From contig JAFDZV010000012.1 in NCBI GenBank assembly GCA_018266795.1, positions 186,001 to 250,000 on the forward strand: 64,000 bases of DNA, in the 5' to 3' direction. Below, one piece after another: positions 27,287-37,300 of this stretch. Both the position numbers and the translations under genes were made by a program. Source of the stretch: Bacteroidota bacterium (GTDB taxonomy: Bacteria > Bacteroidota > Ignavibacteria > OLB7). The notes under the pieces were generated by a model. The model worked only from the letters and a program-made list of their open reading frames with translations, was not told where the DNA came from and made no database searches. Every line of letters starts with the position of its first letter. Position 1 is the stretch's first letter.

Positions 27287-27508
27287 CTACTTCGCGGCCT
27301 TGGACTTCATAGCCTTGCCAGCAGCCTTCTTTCCACCGTGACGATGCTTGCGTCCCTTGTGGGCCTTCTTGGCACCGCCGCTCTTGGCAACCACGGAAGT
27401 CTTTGCAGCCTGCGCCTTCGGGGCGTTCGGCGTGGTGCCGGCGGATGCGCTTGCAACGGTCAGGCAAATTGCGGCTGCAGCCGTTGCGAGAATCGAGCTC
27501 GTCTTCAT
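27287..27508 (-). CDS. Small secreted lysine- and alanine-rich protein
   Basis: 73 residues from ATG 27508. The signal peptide MKTSSILATAAAAICLTVASASA is followed by an extremely basic tail rich in K, A, H and G (VAKSGGAKKAHKGRKHRHGG, then KKAAGKAMKSKAAK). It resembles histone-H1-like or cationic matrix tails, but the signal peptide indicates export. No family recognised. A TAGTTTTG element upstream (27,575-27,582) fits a Bacteroidota promoter. Confidence 0.75.
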   Translation of the reverse strand: MKTSSILATAAAAICLTVASASAGTTPNAPKAQAAKTSVVAKSGGAKKAHKGRKHRHGGKKAAGKAMKSKAAK

Positions 27509-27856
27509 AATGATCCTTGTCTGTTCATGGTTTCCGATGCGAGAGTCATACCGGCTCTCATTGTTTCGTGGATACAAAACTAGAGGCGCAAAATGATGGT
27601 CTCGTGATGGAATTCATCTCCGCAGAATAATTCTCTGCGCCAGCCGTGCATCGCATGCGGATGAACATGCGCCTCGAAAAATCTCCGTCGCAACAAGCGT
27701 TCCTTTTCCTCTTGCAATTTCGTCCCGATCTTGTGCGTTGTCCCGGAGGCGCCCACGCTCTCCCGCGAGCGCACTTCGCGATACGCAGCGGTACGGCCAC
27801 CTGAACCGATCAATCATTGCCGCCGCCGCGCGTCCCTCCATTGACGTTTGTCCGCG
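27509..27856. other. Divergent intergenic region
   Basis: 348 bp between the small basic secreted protein (minus) and the DUF4279 gene (plus). It holds the TAGTTTTG element serving the former and, at its right edge, GACGTTTG just before the DUF4279 start. Nothing else is evident. Confidence 0.5.
27575..27582 (-). promoter_or_regulatory. Bacteroidota-type -7 element (TAGTTTTG)
   Basis: Perfect TAnnTTTG on the minus strand, 66 bp upstream of the small basic secreted gene. No matching -33 TTG at 19-21 bp was found, so the call is tentative. Confidence 0.4.
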
Positions 27857-28351
27857 ATGCTTATGAGAGCAACACACGACTGCCTTACAAACGAGTTCAC
27901 CGTTGAGCTCAATCTGATCGGAGAACATCTGGACCCTGAACGCGTCACCGCGATCCTGGGCCTGCGCCCGCTGAGAACGGCGCGCGCCGGCGATGCTCGC
28001 ACCACGCCGAACGGCGGCCGTTACGAGGAGGGGTTCTGGATTCACGAAGTAGTCTCCAACGACGACATCCACGAGTGCCGCGATCATCTGTTGAATCGTC
28101 TTGCCGACGCCGTTGCTCCGCATACGCGCCAGCTTTCCGATGCCGGCGTGGAACGCATCTACTTCTACTACACGATGTCCTCCTCCATCGGGCTGTTGAA
28201 CATTCGCTTCAAGGCGCAGACCATGGAGAAGCTCTCGCGGCTGGGCGCCGATCTTTACGTCTCCTGTTACGATTGCTTCGACCCCAAGCATCCATACTGG
28301 AACATCCTGGCGGAACCATCGAACAACGGTACGGCCGGCGAGGGGCGGTAG
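27857..28351 (+). CDS. DUF4279 domain protein
   Basis: 164 residues from ATG 27857. The pattern FTVELNLIGEHLDPERVTAILGLRPLRTARAGD near the start, then YEEGFWIHEV, and a C-terminal beta stretch (GLLNIRFKAQTMEKLSRLGADLYVSCYDC) match DUF4279, a family of unknown function often found as small stand-alone proteins. No signal peptide. A TTTG-ended promoter-like element lies only six bases before the ATG, suggesting an almost leaderless mRNA. Confidence 0.8.
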   Translation: MLMRATHDCLTNEFTVELNLIGEHLDPERVTAILGLRPLRTARAGDARTTPNGGRYEEGFWIHEVVSNDDIHECRDHLLNRLADAVAPHTRQLSDAGVERIYFYYTMSSSIGLLNIRFKAQTMEKLSRLGADLYVSCYDCFDPKHPYWNILAEPSNNGTAGEGR

Positions 28352-28418
28352 CGAACGATGCGCCGGTAGTGAATGCGTGCGCCCGATGTCCGCGGTGAAT
28401 CAGCTATTTTGTCTGCCC

Positions 28419-29777
28419 ATGCGATCGATCAACCCGACAACCAACGAGACGCTGGCAGAATATCCGGAACTGACGCCGGCGGAAGTTGAAGCGAAGCTTG
28501 CGCTGGCTGACCGGCGCGCGAAGGCATATCGCCATACGCAGATTGCCGAGCGCGCCGGCATGATGGCGGCAACCGCACGTCTGCTGCGGGAGCGCCGGGA
28601 CGGGTACGCGCACCTGATGACGCTGGAGATGGGGAAGCCGATCGCCGCGGCGGAGTCCGAAGTTGAAAAGTGCGCGTGGGCGTGCGACTACTACGCGGAG
28701 AATGCCGCCGCAATGCTTGCGGACATCCCGGCACCCAGCGATGCCTCGAACAGCCGGATCATCTTCCAGCCGCTTGGCGTGGTGCTCGCGGTGATGCCGT
28801 GGAACTTTCCGTTCTGGCAGTGCTTCCGATTCATAGCGCCGGCGCTGATGGCCGGTAACGTTGGATTGCTGAAGCATGCATCCAATGTTCCGGGATGCGC
28901 GCTCGCCATCGAGGAGGTTCTTCACGATGCGGGATTCCCGGAGGGATGCTTTCAGACTCTTCTGATAGGCTCGCATGCCGTTGCCGATGTGATTCACGAC
29001 GCACGTGTTGCCGCCGCCACACTCACCGGAAGCGAGGGCGCGGGACGAAGCGTTGGCGCAGCCGCCGGCCGGAGTCTGAAGAAAGTCGTGCTGGAGCTTG
29101 GTGGAAGCGATCCCTTCATCATCATGCCCAGCGCCGATCTGGACGCGGCCGCAACAACCGCGGTGACCGCCCGCACGATCAACAACGGCCAGAGCTGCAT
29201 TGCAGCGAAGCGATTCATCGTACATGAGGCCATTGCCGAACGCTTCGAACAAGCAATGACGGCCGGGATGTTGGCGCTCCGCGTTGGTGATCCGATGGAT
29301 CGGAGCATTCAGATCGGCCCGCTTGCCCGCACTGAATTTGTGGACGATCTGGATCGCCAGGTTCAGGAGTCGATCAGGCTGGGTGCTCGTCTGCTTACGG
29401 GAGGGAAGCGCCCTGCGATGCCGGGATCCTTCTATCCTCCCACAGTCCTGGCCGACGTTGCTCCGGATATGCCGGCATATCGGGAAGAAACGTTCGGCCC
29501 GGTTGCAGCGATCATCCGGGCCAGGGATATCGACGATGCCATCCGCATCGCAAACGACAGCCGCTTCGGGCTGGGCGCCTCGGCATGGACAACCGACGCC
29601 GCGGAACAGGAGCGCTTCGTTTCGGAGATCGAGGCAGGCTCCATCTTCATCAACGGCATGGTGAAGTCCGATCCCCGCCTGCCGTTCGGCGGCATCAAAT
29701 CCAGCGGCATCGGACGCGAACTGAGCCAGTTCGGCATCCGTGAATTCGTCAATGTCAAGACTGTTTGGATTGCGTAA
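28419..29777 (+). CDS. NAD(P)-dependent succinate-semialdehyde dehydrogenase family protein
   Basis: Aldehyde dehydrogenase of 452 residues from ATG 28419 (MRSINPTTNETLAEY). Cofactor-binding motif VLAVMPWNFPFWQ, catalytic glutamate in LELGGSDPFI, catalytic cysteine in NNGQSCIAAKRF, and the family ending LPFGGIKSSGIGRELSQFGIREFVNVKTVW. This best matches the GabD1/Sad subgroup, which oxidises succinate semialdehyde and similar aldehydes. No GABA-pathway gene is adjacent, so the substrate is inferred. Confidence 0.9.
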   Translation: MRSINPTTNETLAEYPELTPAEVEAKLALADRRAKAYRHTQIAERAGMMAATARLLRERRDGYAHLMTLEMGKPIAAAESEVEKCAWACDYYAENAAAMLADIPAPSDASNSRIIFQPLGVVLAVMPWNFPFWQCFRFIAPALMAGNVGLLKHASNVPGCALAIEEVLHDAGFPEGCFQTLLIGSHAVADVIHDARVAAATLTGSEGAGRSVGAAAGRSLKKVVLELGGSDPFIIMPSADLDAAATTAVTARTINNGQSCIAAKRFIVHEAIAERFEQAMTAGMLALRVGDPMDRSIQIGPLARTEFVDDLDRQVQESIRLGARLLTGGKRPAMPGSFYPPTVLADVAPDMPAYREETFGPVAAIIRARDIDDAIRIANDSRFGLGASAWTTDAAEQERFVSEIEAGSIFINGMVKSDPRLPFGGIKSSGIGRELSQFGIREFVNVKTVWIA

Positions 29778-29820
29778 TTGCGCAGACGGATCTCTTTCAT
29801 CTTGCAGCAGCCGGCACCTC

Positions 29821-30315
29821 ATGAAACGCTTCCTTGTTCCCGCATTACCGCTTCTGATTCTTCTCGCCTCCGCATGCGGAGACAAGGGGCCGAGGCTTGA
29901 TGAACAGGGACACCCGGTGGATGGAACGCCTGAGGCCGATATCGAGGTTGCCAGCCCCACATTCAGTGTTCTGAACATCCTGCGCGCCACCGGAAACAAG
30001 GTGCGCGTCACAGGCAAGGTCTCGCGCCCGTTCTTCGGCGACGCAAAGGGGAATGCCATCGAGGTGAACCAGGCGATCGAAATGGAGCTCTACGAGTTTG
30101 CCACGAAGGCCGATCTGGAGAAAGTGGCTGCATCGATCAGCCCGGACGGCGGTTCGGTAAACGGCGAGGCGGTCTCATGGTCCGGCTCACCGCATATGTA
30201 CAAGACGGACCGGGTGATCATCATCTACTTCGGTGATGGCATCGAGAATATGAAGCAGCTCACGGCGGCCTTCGGGTCACAGTTCGCGGGAAAGCCGGTG
30301 CCGGGCATTCTCTGA
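29821..30315 (+). CDS. Putative lipoprotein
   Basis: 164 residues from ATG 29821. MKRFLVPALPLLILLASACGDKG looks like a lipoprotein signal with cysteine near residue 19, though the lipobox (ASAC) is not ideal. The mature part has a beta-rich domain (KVRVTGKVSRPFFGDAKGNAIEVN, then MYKTDRVIIIYFGDG). No known family identified. It follows the aldehyde dehydrogenase by 43 bp and may be cotranscribed. Confidence 0.8.
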   Translation: MKRFLVPALPLLILLASACGDKGPRLDEQGHPVDGTPEADIEVASPTFSVLNILRATGNKVRVTGKVSRPFFGDAKGNAIEVNQAIEMELYEFATKADLEKVAASISPDGGSVNGEAVSWSGSPHMYKTDRVIIIYFGDGIENMKQLTAAFGSQFAGKPVPGIL

Positions 30316-30434
30316 CGTAATAGCATCGCCCCGCTGCCAACGCTTCGAGACGATCTGACCAATCGGCAGCAGCTGGCCATCCGGACTGGAGGGATCGGAG
30401 ATTCCGTGTCTTGGCCTGGTAGAGAGTGCAGGTG

Positions 30435-30839
30435 TTACGATACGGTGGTCGCTGCCTCTGCGTCGTCCGATGCGTCCTCGATCTTCTTCTCTCCTTCGCA
30501 CCCGCAGTACTTCGCCATCAACGCCTTGAACTCCTGACGTTCGGCTTCGGAGAGCTGGTTATAGAGATCACGCCAGTCATTGCCGGCGACGTTGCATTCG
30601 GGGGGCGCAAGGTTGCTCACGCGCATGAACCGTTCGGCACGGCGGCGCAGCATCGTGGGCACCAGGAAGATGGCCAGGCCGCCAAGCAGCATCATTCCCA
30701 CCAGGATCTCCCAGAACCCCCAGCGGCGCAGCCAGCCGCCGCAGATCGTGAACGTGCCCCAGCATATCCCCGAAAACACGATCAGCGCGAGAACAATGGT
30801 TCCCGCGCCGATCGTAATAAATGTCCATCTTCGTGACAT
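30435..30839 (-). CDS. Small membrane protein, possible partner of the ECF sigma factor
   Basis: 134 residues: two membrane helices (FITIGAGTIVLALIVFSGICWG and GFWEILVGMMLLGGLAIFLVP), then a cytoplasmic tail with CNVAGNDWRDLYNQLSEAERQEFKALMAKYCGCEG. It lies downstream of the ECF sigma gene in the same direction, the common place for an anti-sigma factor. The cysteine pattern is not the HxxxCxxC zinc anti-sigma motif, so the role is only suggested by position. Confidence 0.75.
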   Translation of the reverse strand: MSRRWTFITIGAGTIVLALIVFSGICWGTFTICGGWLRRWGFWEILVGMMLLGGLAIFLVPTMLRRRAERFMRVSNLAPPECNVAGNDWRDLYNQLSEAERQEFKALMAKYCGCEGEKKIEDASDDAEAATTVS

Positions 30840-30942
30840 CGTCTCGCTGTACCCGATTCGTCATTGTCATCGCATCGTGTGCCGCGCCATGGGCGGCCGA
30901 TACATCACATCGTCCTACCGCAGTGACGACGAACCGTCTCTT

Positions 30943-31494
30943 TCAATCGTGCAGCGTCTCGTACAATTCCTTCAGCCGCTTGCGCAGGTAAAGCACGGCA
31001 TAGCGCTTGCGGGCCAGAAGCGTATTGATGTTCTCCCCCGTCTCCTCTGCCATCTCACGGAAGCTCACTCCTTCAAACTCGTTCTTCACGAATGCGAACT
31101 TCTGCTCCTTGGGAAGTTCGTCCAATGCCTTGAGCACCGCCTCGCGAATCGTACGGCTTACAAGGCTCCGCTCGGGGCTCATCGAGATATCGCTCAGGAA
31201 GGTCTCGAACGCCGCGATGTCGCCGTCGTCATCGCTGTGAATCGTATCGGTAAACGTCTGCGGGCGCTTCTTGCGATACGAATCGATGATGCGATTCCGG
31301 ATCGCCGTGAACACCCACGCGCCAATGTTTTCAATCGGTTCCGTAACCTCGGATGCTGCGCTGAGTACGTTTGCGAACACATCCTGAAGTATATCTTCCG
31401 CCTCCTCGTTGGAGCGGACACGCTCGCGGATGAATCCGACAAGCTTGCTTCTATCACGTCGAAACAGGTTCTCGATCTGAAGTGTCAGTTCCAT
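30943..31494 (-). CDS. ECF-family RNA polymerase sigma factor
   Basis: 183 residues from ATG 31494 (MELTLQIENLFRRDRSKLVGF), with alternative in-frame ATGs at 31,524 and 31,521. Region 2 reads ERVRSNEEAEDILQDVFANVLSAA..IENIGAWVFTAIRNRIIDSYRKKR, and region 4 DELPKEQKFAFVKNEFEGVSFREMAEETGENINTLLARKRYAVLYLRKRL. Between them is an acidic linker (HSDDDGDIAAFETFLSD) longer than usual. Regulon unknown. Confidence 0.92.
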   Translation of the reverse strand: MELTLQIENLFRRDRSKLVGFIRERVRSNEEAEDILQDVFANVLSAASEVTEPIENIGAWVFTAIRNRIIDSYRKKRPQTFTDTIHSDDDGDIAAFETFLSDISMSPERSLVSRTIREAVLKALDELPKEQKFAFVKNEFEGVSFREMAEETGENINTLLARKRYAVLYLRKRLKELYETLHD

Positions 31495-31681
31495 TGTCGT
31501 ATGATCCCTTGCATCGTTCATCATGTGCCTGCCGCCTATCTGCTGAACACACGAAGGGGAGTACACATCACCGCTGGAGTCCGTACCACCAGTTCCCTCA
31601 CTGCCGGCTCCCCCCTCTCACTCCGGGTTTCGCCGCGCTCAATGGCAGGAACTCTACGCGTGTCATCTTCCGTCACTTTGA

Positions 31682-31713
31682 CAGATTCTCCTTGGTGCTG
31701 TTATACCAAGAGA
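31682..31713. repeat. Hairpin between the acyl-CoA dehydrogenase and ECF sigma genes
   Basis: ATTCTC-C-TTGGT can pair with ACCAA-GAGAAT with a one-base bulge. It lies downstream of the acyl-CoA dehydrogenase stop. No T-tract, so terminator function is uncertain. Confidence 0.45.
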
Positions 31714-31797
31714 ATATCGTGCCACGTTCTACGGAAACCGGAACCAATGTGTTGCGTACTTCGGGATCGCACGGTCCTTCCGGGTCGCCTCCCGCGG

Positions 31798-32964
31798 TCA
31801 GCGCAGAACCGCTCGCGAGATAACGATCTTCTGGATCTCCGAAGTCCCTTCGCCAATAGTCAGTAGCTTTGCGTCGCGATAAAACTTCTCCACCGGATAT
31901 TCCTTGATGTAGCCGTAGCCGCCATGAATCTGAACGGCTTCCAGGGCGGCGCGCACCGATGTCTCGGACGCGTAGTACTTCGCCATGGACGCCTGGGTTG
32001 CATACTCCCGCCCCGCATCACGGAGGTATGCGGCCTTGTACGTAAGCAGACGCGACGCCTCGATCTCCGTGGCCATCATCGCCAGCTTGAATTGGATTGC
32101 CTGGAACTCCGCCAGCTTTCTGCTGAACTGCCGGCGCTCGTTCGCATACTTCATTGCGGCGTCGAACGCTCCCTGCGCCAACCCCACGGAGAGGGCTGCA
32201 ATCGAGATGCGGCCGCCATCCAGGATCTGCAGTGCCTGTTTGAAGCCCTGCCCCTCCTCGCCGATAAGATTCCCGGCAGGAACCCGCACATCCTCGAACA
32301 CGAGGCTCGATGTATCGGAGCAGCGCATCCCGAGCTTGTTCTCCTTCTTGGAGGCCGAGAAGCCCGGCATGGACTTGTCCAGTACGAATGCCGAGATTCC
32401 GTTGGCGCCAGCCTCACGGTTGGTAACCGCCATCACTACCGCTATATCTCCAACGGTTCCATGCGTAATAAAGTTCTTGGAGCCATTGATTATCCATTCG
32501 TTCCCATCGCGCCGGGCCACGGTCTGCATGCCGCTGGCATCGGAGCCGGAGCCTGGTTCGGTGAGCCCCCAGGCGCCCATCGACTGGCCTGTTGCCAGGC
32601 GGGGTATGTACCGGCTCTTCAATTCATCCGAGCCGAATCGAAGGATATGCCCGGTGCAGAGGCCGTTGTGAGCCGCAACGCCAAGTGCAACCGAGGGATC
32701 CACGCGGCCGATTTCCTCCACGATCAGCGCATATTCAACGAACCCGAGGCCCGAGCCACCCAGCTCTACGGGAACCGTAATCCCTAGGAATCCCAGCTCC
32801 GCCATCTTCCGGAACAGATCGGCCGGGAACTCCTGGGATTCATCGTACTGCATCACCACGGGGCGGATTTCGCTCTCGGCAAAGTCACGCGCCAGGTTCC
32901 GCACGGCCTGTTGCTCTTCGCTGAGGGCTGTATCGTAGGCAACGGTAGCGGATTCCTCGTGCAT
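31798..32964 (-). CDS. Acyl-CoA dehydrogenase
   Basis: FAD enzyme catalysing the first oxidation of fatty-acyl or branched acyl-CoA. 388 residues with LTEPGSGSDASGMQT and IINGSKNFITHG (FAD and substrate region), CSDTSSLVFEDVRVPAGNLIGEEG, EAVQIHGGYGYIKEYPVEKFYRDAK, and the catalytic glutamate in GEGTSEIQK. The ATG at 32964 has a strong AGGAGG six bases upstream. A TAACTTTG promoter element is about 48 bp upstream. The chain-length class cannot be judged by eye. Confidence 0.95.
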   Translation of the reverse strand: MHEESATVAYDTALSEEQQAVRNLARDFAESEIRPVVMQYDESQEFPADLFRKMAELGFLGITVPVELGGSGLGFVEYALIVEEIGRVDPSVALGVAAHNGLCTGHILRFGSDELKSRYIPRLATGQSMGAWGLTEPGSGSDASGMQTVARRDGNEWIINGSKNFITHGTVGDIAVVMAVTNREAGANGISAFVLDKSMPGFSASKKENKLGMRCSDTSSLVFEDVRVPAGNLIGEEGQGFKQALQILDGGRISIAALSVGLAQGAFDAAMKYANERRQFSRKLAEFQAIQFKLAMMATEIEASRLLTYKAAYLRDAGREYATQASMAKYYASETSVRAALEAVQIHGGYGYIKEYPVEKFYRDAKLLTIGEGTSEIQKIVISRAVLR

Positions 32965-33011
32965 GCCAACCTCCTGTATCGTTGAACTGGTCAGAGTCGC
33001 GTGATAAGAGG

Positions 33012-33019
33012 CAAAGTTA
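33012..33019 (-). promoter_or_regulatory. Bacteroidota-type -7 element (TAACTTTG) for the acyl-CoA dehydrogenase
   Basis: Perfect TAnnTTTG match on the minus strand, giving a predicted 5' UTR of about 40 nt that contains the AGGAGG. The -33 element is not evident. Confidence 0.5.
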
Positions 33020-33257
33020 GCGATTCACGGCAAATCCGCCGGGTTCCATCATCCGCGCGCAGGCCCGTCGGGCGGCACCCATAGATCGGAATTCCGGTCA
33101 CAGGCTGCATTATTCCGCGGTATATGAATCAATGACACCGAACCAGGCCGTCCGCCACATTGTGTAACGCCAACCGCCTTCACAGCCGTCCGCCACGCCG
33201 AACCGGTCCGGAGAATCGACACCCCGGACCCCGCCAATCAGGTTGCGCCGATCTCAC

Positions 33258-33265
33258 TATCTTTG
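33258..33265 (+). promoter_or_regulatory. Bacteroidota-type -7 element (TATCTTTG) for the cupin gene
   Basis: Perfect TAnnTTTG match with only six bases between its G and the ATG, so transcription should start at or next to the start codon. Confidence 0.5.
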
Positions 33266-33271
33266 CCGTCT

Positions 33272-33805
33272 ATGAAACAGCCATCGGAACTCACTACGGC
33301 CGACATCCAATCCATTCCGTTCTGCCACCGCTCCACGATGAACGGCCCGACAATCGCCGGCGTGAAGCGGAAGGACCTGCGCACGATCGTGGACGGCCGC
33401 GGCGATGTGATCGAACTCTGGAGCCTTCCCTGGGTGGAGCAGGAAGGGCTTGCCATTCCTCAACACGCATACCAGTCGGCAACTGACCATGGTGTGGTGA
33501 AATGCTGGCACCTGCACGAGCTGCATACGGACCAGTTCACGGTAACCCGCGGGAAGATGCAGGTGGTCTGCGTGGACGTTCGCGAAGATTCCCCTTCGTA
33601 CGGAGAGGTGAACAGCTTCATTACCGGTGTGCAGCGCCCGTCGCTTATTCTGATTCCACCCGGTGTGATGCATGGGTGGAAAGCTCTCTCACAGCCGGAG
33701 ACAATCGTGGTGAACTTCCAGACGATGCCGTACGACCCCGCCGATGAATTCAAGTTCCCATGGGATTGTGTGCTCACGGAGGTCTGGGAGCCACGGAACG
33801 GATAG
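33272..33805 (+). CDS. RmlC-like cupin (dTDP-4-dehydrorhamnose 3,5-epimerase family)
   Basis: 177 residues from ATG 33272 (MKQPSELTTADIQ). The cupin core shows GDVIELWSLPW, VVKCWHLHELHTDQFTVTRGKMQVVCVDVRED, and PSLILIPPGVMHGWKALSQPETIVVNFQTMPYDPADEFKFPWD, which follows the RmlC pattern including the histidine of WHLH. No other rhamnose genes are near, so it could be a related sugar-nucleotide epimerase or isomerase. Confidence 0.85.
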   Translation: MKQPSELTTADIQSIPFCHRSTMNGPTIAGVKRKDLRTIVDGRGDVIELWSLPWVEQEGLAIPQHAYQSATDHGVVKCWHLHELHTDQFTVTRGKMQVVCVDVREDSPSYGEVNSFITGVQRPSLILIPPGVMHGWKALSQPETIVVNFQTMPYDPADEFKFPWDCVLTEVWEPRNG

Positions 33806-34360
33806 CGGGAAACGGATGCCGTTCATCACCATCGCCATTACATAGAATGTTCGCGCAACAATATGTGGGTACACAAACATGTACTGTATTCCGCATTCAT
33901 CAACATCGAAATTGCGTTCGGTAATTCCGGAGGCATGATCCGGTGAAATTACCCGACGTGATCGCAAGAAATCCCCCCCTCAGGAAGACCCTAGCGATAC
34001 GCCGTGGACGGTCTCGTTTGCTGCAAGACCCTTTGCGCCGATCCACTGGTCTTCGTACGAGTACCACGATCCACGCAACAACGATCCGTTTTTGATACGA
34101 GCCTGATACTCCTTCACGTATGGGAATTCCATACGGGGGGTTGCTATTGCCGTGACTGACCATATGCAGTAGCGACGGATGGAGATCTGTATACACGAAC
34201 ACGGATCACAGCAACGAACGTTGTTCAACACCGGCTCTGCAATCACGCCCCATGGATCATTTCGTGGGGAGGGAATTGTTGTTGCCGAAATCATGCACAC
34301 ACATGCGCACATGGATGCGCATTCACAATTCTGGTCAACATTCAGAAGGAGAGGAAGATC
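33806..34360. other. Long intergenic region before the T9SS surface protein
   Basis: 555 bp with no firm gene. It has a 7-bp stem hairpin at 34,117-34,135 (CGTATGG/CCATACG). A 50-codon minus-strand frame (33,980-34,132) has protein-like composition and may be a gene remnant. The strong AGGAGAGG just before 34,361 belongs to the next gene. Confidence 0.5.
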
Positions 34361-37300
34361 ATGAACAGATTTTTCTCGCTTTGCGCTGTGGCGTTGATGG
34401 TATGTCTGGGGATCTCGCAAACTAAGGCGCAGGTTGTACAGGCAGGCGACGCCGTGGTCACGTGTGAGGCAACAGCCGCATCAGGGTTCGTCATTGGCCT
34501 TGTCCACGTCCAGAACGCAAACGTACAGCCTGTCAATACCAACTGGGCGGCGCCGATGTACCACGATCCAACCTGGACACTCCAGCATATGGGTCAGGTG
34601 TTCGGCATCGCGCTCGACGGCGCAGGCAACATCTATACAACGGCAACCACCTGTTACGGATCCACCACCTTCGGGCCAGCCGGCGCTGGTGGCATCTACA
34701 AGATCAATGCCGTCACGGGCGCAGTCACGAACTGGGTCACCACGGTGGTGAGCCCCAGCCTGAACACGGTTGGCACATCCCAGATCCCGAACACGGGACC
34801 GGGGCTGGGCAATATCTGCTTCGATCCCGATCACAACCAGGGCCAGTTCTTCGTGACGAATATGGAGGATGGCAAGATCTACCGCATCAACATGAGCGGA
34901 ATCGTGCAGCAGATTTTCGATCCGATGGGACCGGATGGCGGCACCGCCGGCTTTGCGCCGCGCGGAGAACGCCTCTGGGGCATCGGCTATTGGAACAACA
35001 GGGTGTACTTCAGCGTGTGGCGGGAGGACTGCGGATTCCCGAGCGCCATCGTCTCCAACGAGATCCGGTCGGTCCCGTTGAGCGGCGCAGGCGCAATCGT
35101 CGGACCCGACGTCTTCGAGTTCTCGCTGCCGCCGATCATCGGCGCCACGAACTCGAACCCCGTTTCCGATATCGAGTTCACCGTAACAACGGGAGTAACG
35201 AACACGAGGATGCTGCTGGCTGAACGCACCATGCTTGCCGATGCCACACCCAACGCCCATGCAAGCCGGCTGCTGGAATATGTGCGGACGGGCCTGACCT
35301 GGACGGCATCCACTTCGATCTTTTCGATCGGCACACTCGCATCATCCGCATGCGGATACCAGGCCAACCCGATCGCAAACAGCGCCGGTGGCTGCGACTA
35401 CGGATACGTCAGCTTCGACAAGAACAAGCACCAGACCATCGGCTGCGACTCCGCAGTCTGGAACACCGGCGACGCGCTCCACCTTGGCAACCCGGATATC
35501 ATCTACGGTCTGCAGCGTCTTCCCTCCACTGGCGGGTCGATCGCAAACAGCCAGTTGATCGATCTCGACGGCAATCTTGCAACCTCGCAAAAGACACAGA
35601 TCGGAGATATCGACATCGTCAAGACCTGTGTGGTGAAGTCGATCTGCAGCCAGGTTGGCTACACGCTTACGTACGATCAGTCGCAGGCTCCGAAGTGCTG
35701 CTGGGATCTCACGGTCACGAACAACTACCAGGCAAACTTCTGGACCAATATCCGTCTCGATATCCTTACCGCCGGCGTGACGTTCTCCAGCGCCAACGCT
35801 CCTGCGGGATGGGGTCTTTCATCGATCGGACCAACGTTCGCCGTCTTCAATCCGAGCGTTGGGCAGATACCGCTTGGCAACAGCGGTCCGCTCAAGTTCT
35901 GCCTGAATGTGGGAGTGGCTCCGCCGCAGAAGCTGCTGTTGACATGGATCGCGAAGGATGGCACCATCTGCACGGACACGCTTACAACGAATTGCGAGCA
36001 GGATACTCGCAAGTGCGGGAAGCTGACCAACGTGAATCTGAAGTGCAACCAGACAACGCCGGCAGGAAACACGTACTCCTTCTCGTTCACGATCTTCAAC
36101 GATCCTACGAACATCTTCACCATGAGCAAGGCGTCCATCACGGTGACCAGCCCTGTGGGGGTGACCCTGAGCCCGCACCTGTTCTCGTTCCCGGGTGTTC
36201 CTCCAGGCGGAACATCCACAACGCAGAACTCGACAATCTTCGGCGGGCACCCCGGCGATTCGTTGTGCCTTTCCATCGAGGCCCACAATGCCGATTCCAC
36301 CTGGTGCTGCCGTTTCGATACATGCTTCGTCCTGCCGCCCTGCAAGAGTTGCTGCGATCCGCTGAGAGTCACCTTCGGGCAGTTCGGCATCGGCACCAAC
36401 TTCCTCGGCACCGTTACCATGAACACCACGGTGACGGCAACGATTCCGCTGCGCTCGTTCAATGCCACAGTGGTGAGCGCCACACGCACCTCGAACTGCA
36501 ACGTCTCGCCGGTCGGGAATGTGGCTGGCGTATTTACCGGTGGGTCCTTTACGCCCGTGCCGGTAATTCCAGGACCATTCGGGCTCAACACGTCAACGAT
36601 CTCCTGGGGCACCAACATCGCCGGCTCCAACGCCACCGGTGCTCCGCTGAGCCTGACATTGAAGTTCCCGCCGCCGCCAAGCGGCTGGTTCTGCCGCGAC
36701 ACGCTTCGCTGGTGCATCAAGTATACCTACCAGGATACTGCGTGCCACACCTGCGACACCACGATCTGCTACTCGAGAGTCCGCTACGGACTGCCGTGGA
36801 TCGTTGTGGACAATCCGAAGGACATACCCGTTCCGTTCCATACCGATGGCGGCAATGGCGGCGGAAACGGCGGCACGAAGGGCGATGGCCGCGAGCCACA
36901 GGGTGGAACGGCTCAATCGGTCTTCACGATCTCGATGGCCACCAGTACAACAGGACAGCTCACGATCAACAATCCGAGTCTCCAGGAGGGTGTTGATCCG
37001 GGAGCCCTGATAACGATCCTCGGCTTCGATATCGAACCGGAGGTTGGTGTTGATCTACAGAACATCTCGGACAACACAACCGGGCAGGCGGCGCGAGCCA
37101 CGGATCGGATTGCAAGCCTCGCGACGTTGCAGCAGCAGATCAATCCGGGAGAGACTCGCACGTTCACGCTGGCATACGACAACTCGCTGAACGCGCTCAC
37201 TTTCGCCAACTACATCACGGTCTACTACACGGTGGCATCCGATCCCGAGACCATCCAGCAGTCCACGCTCATTGCCTATGCGAGAACACCGGATGGCCAG

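Larger units (their letters stand above)
32965..33271. other. Divergent promoter region
   Basis: 307 bp between the acyl-CoA dehydrogenase (minus) and the RmlC-like cupin (plus). It contains one TAnnTTTG element facing each gene (33,012-33,019 minus; 33,258-33,265 plus). Nothing else found. Confidence 0.6.

Noticed and set aside
33980-34132. 50-codon minus-strand frame (starts MEFPYVKEYQARIKNG)
   Set aside because: Composition is protein-like but there is no ribosome-binding site, no neighbour support and no recognisable family; kept only as a possible remnant.
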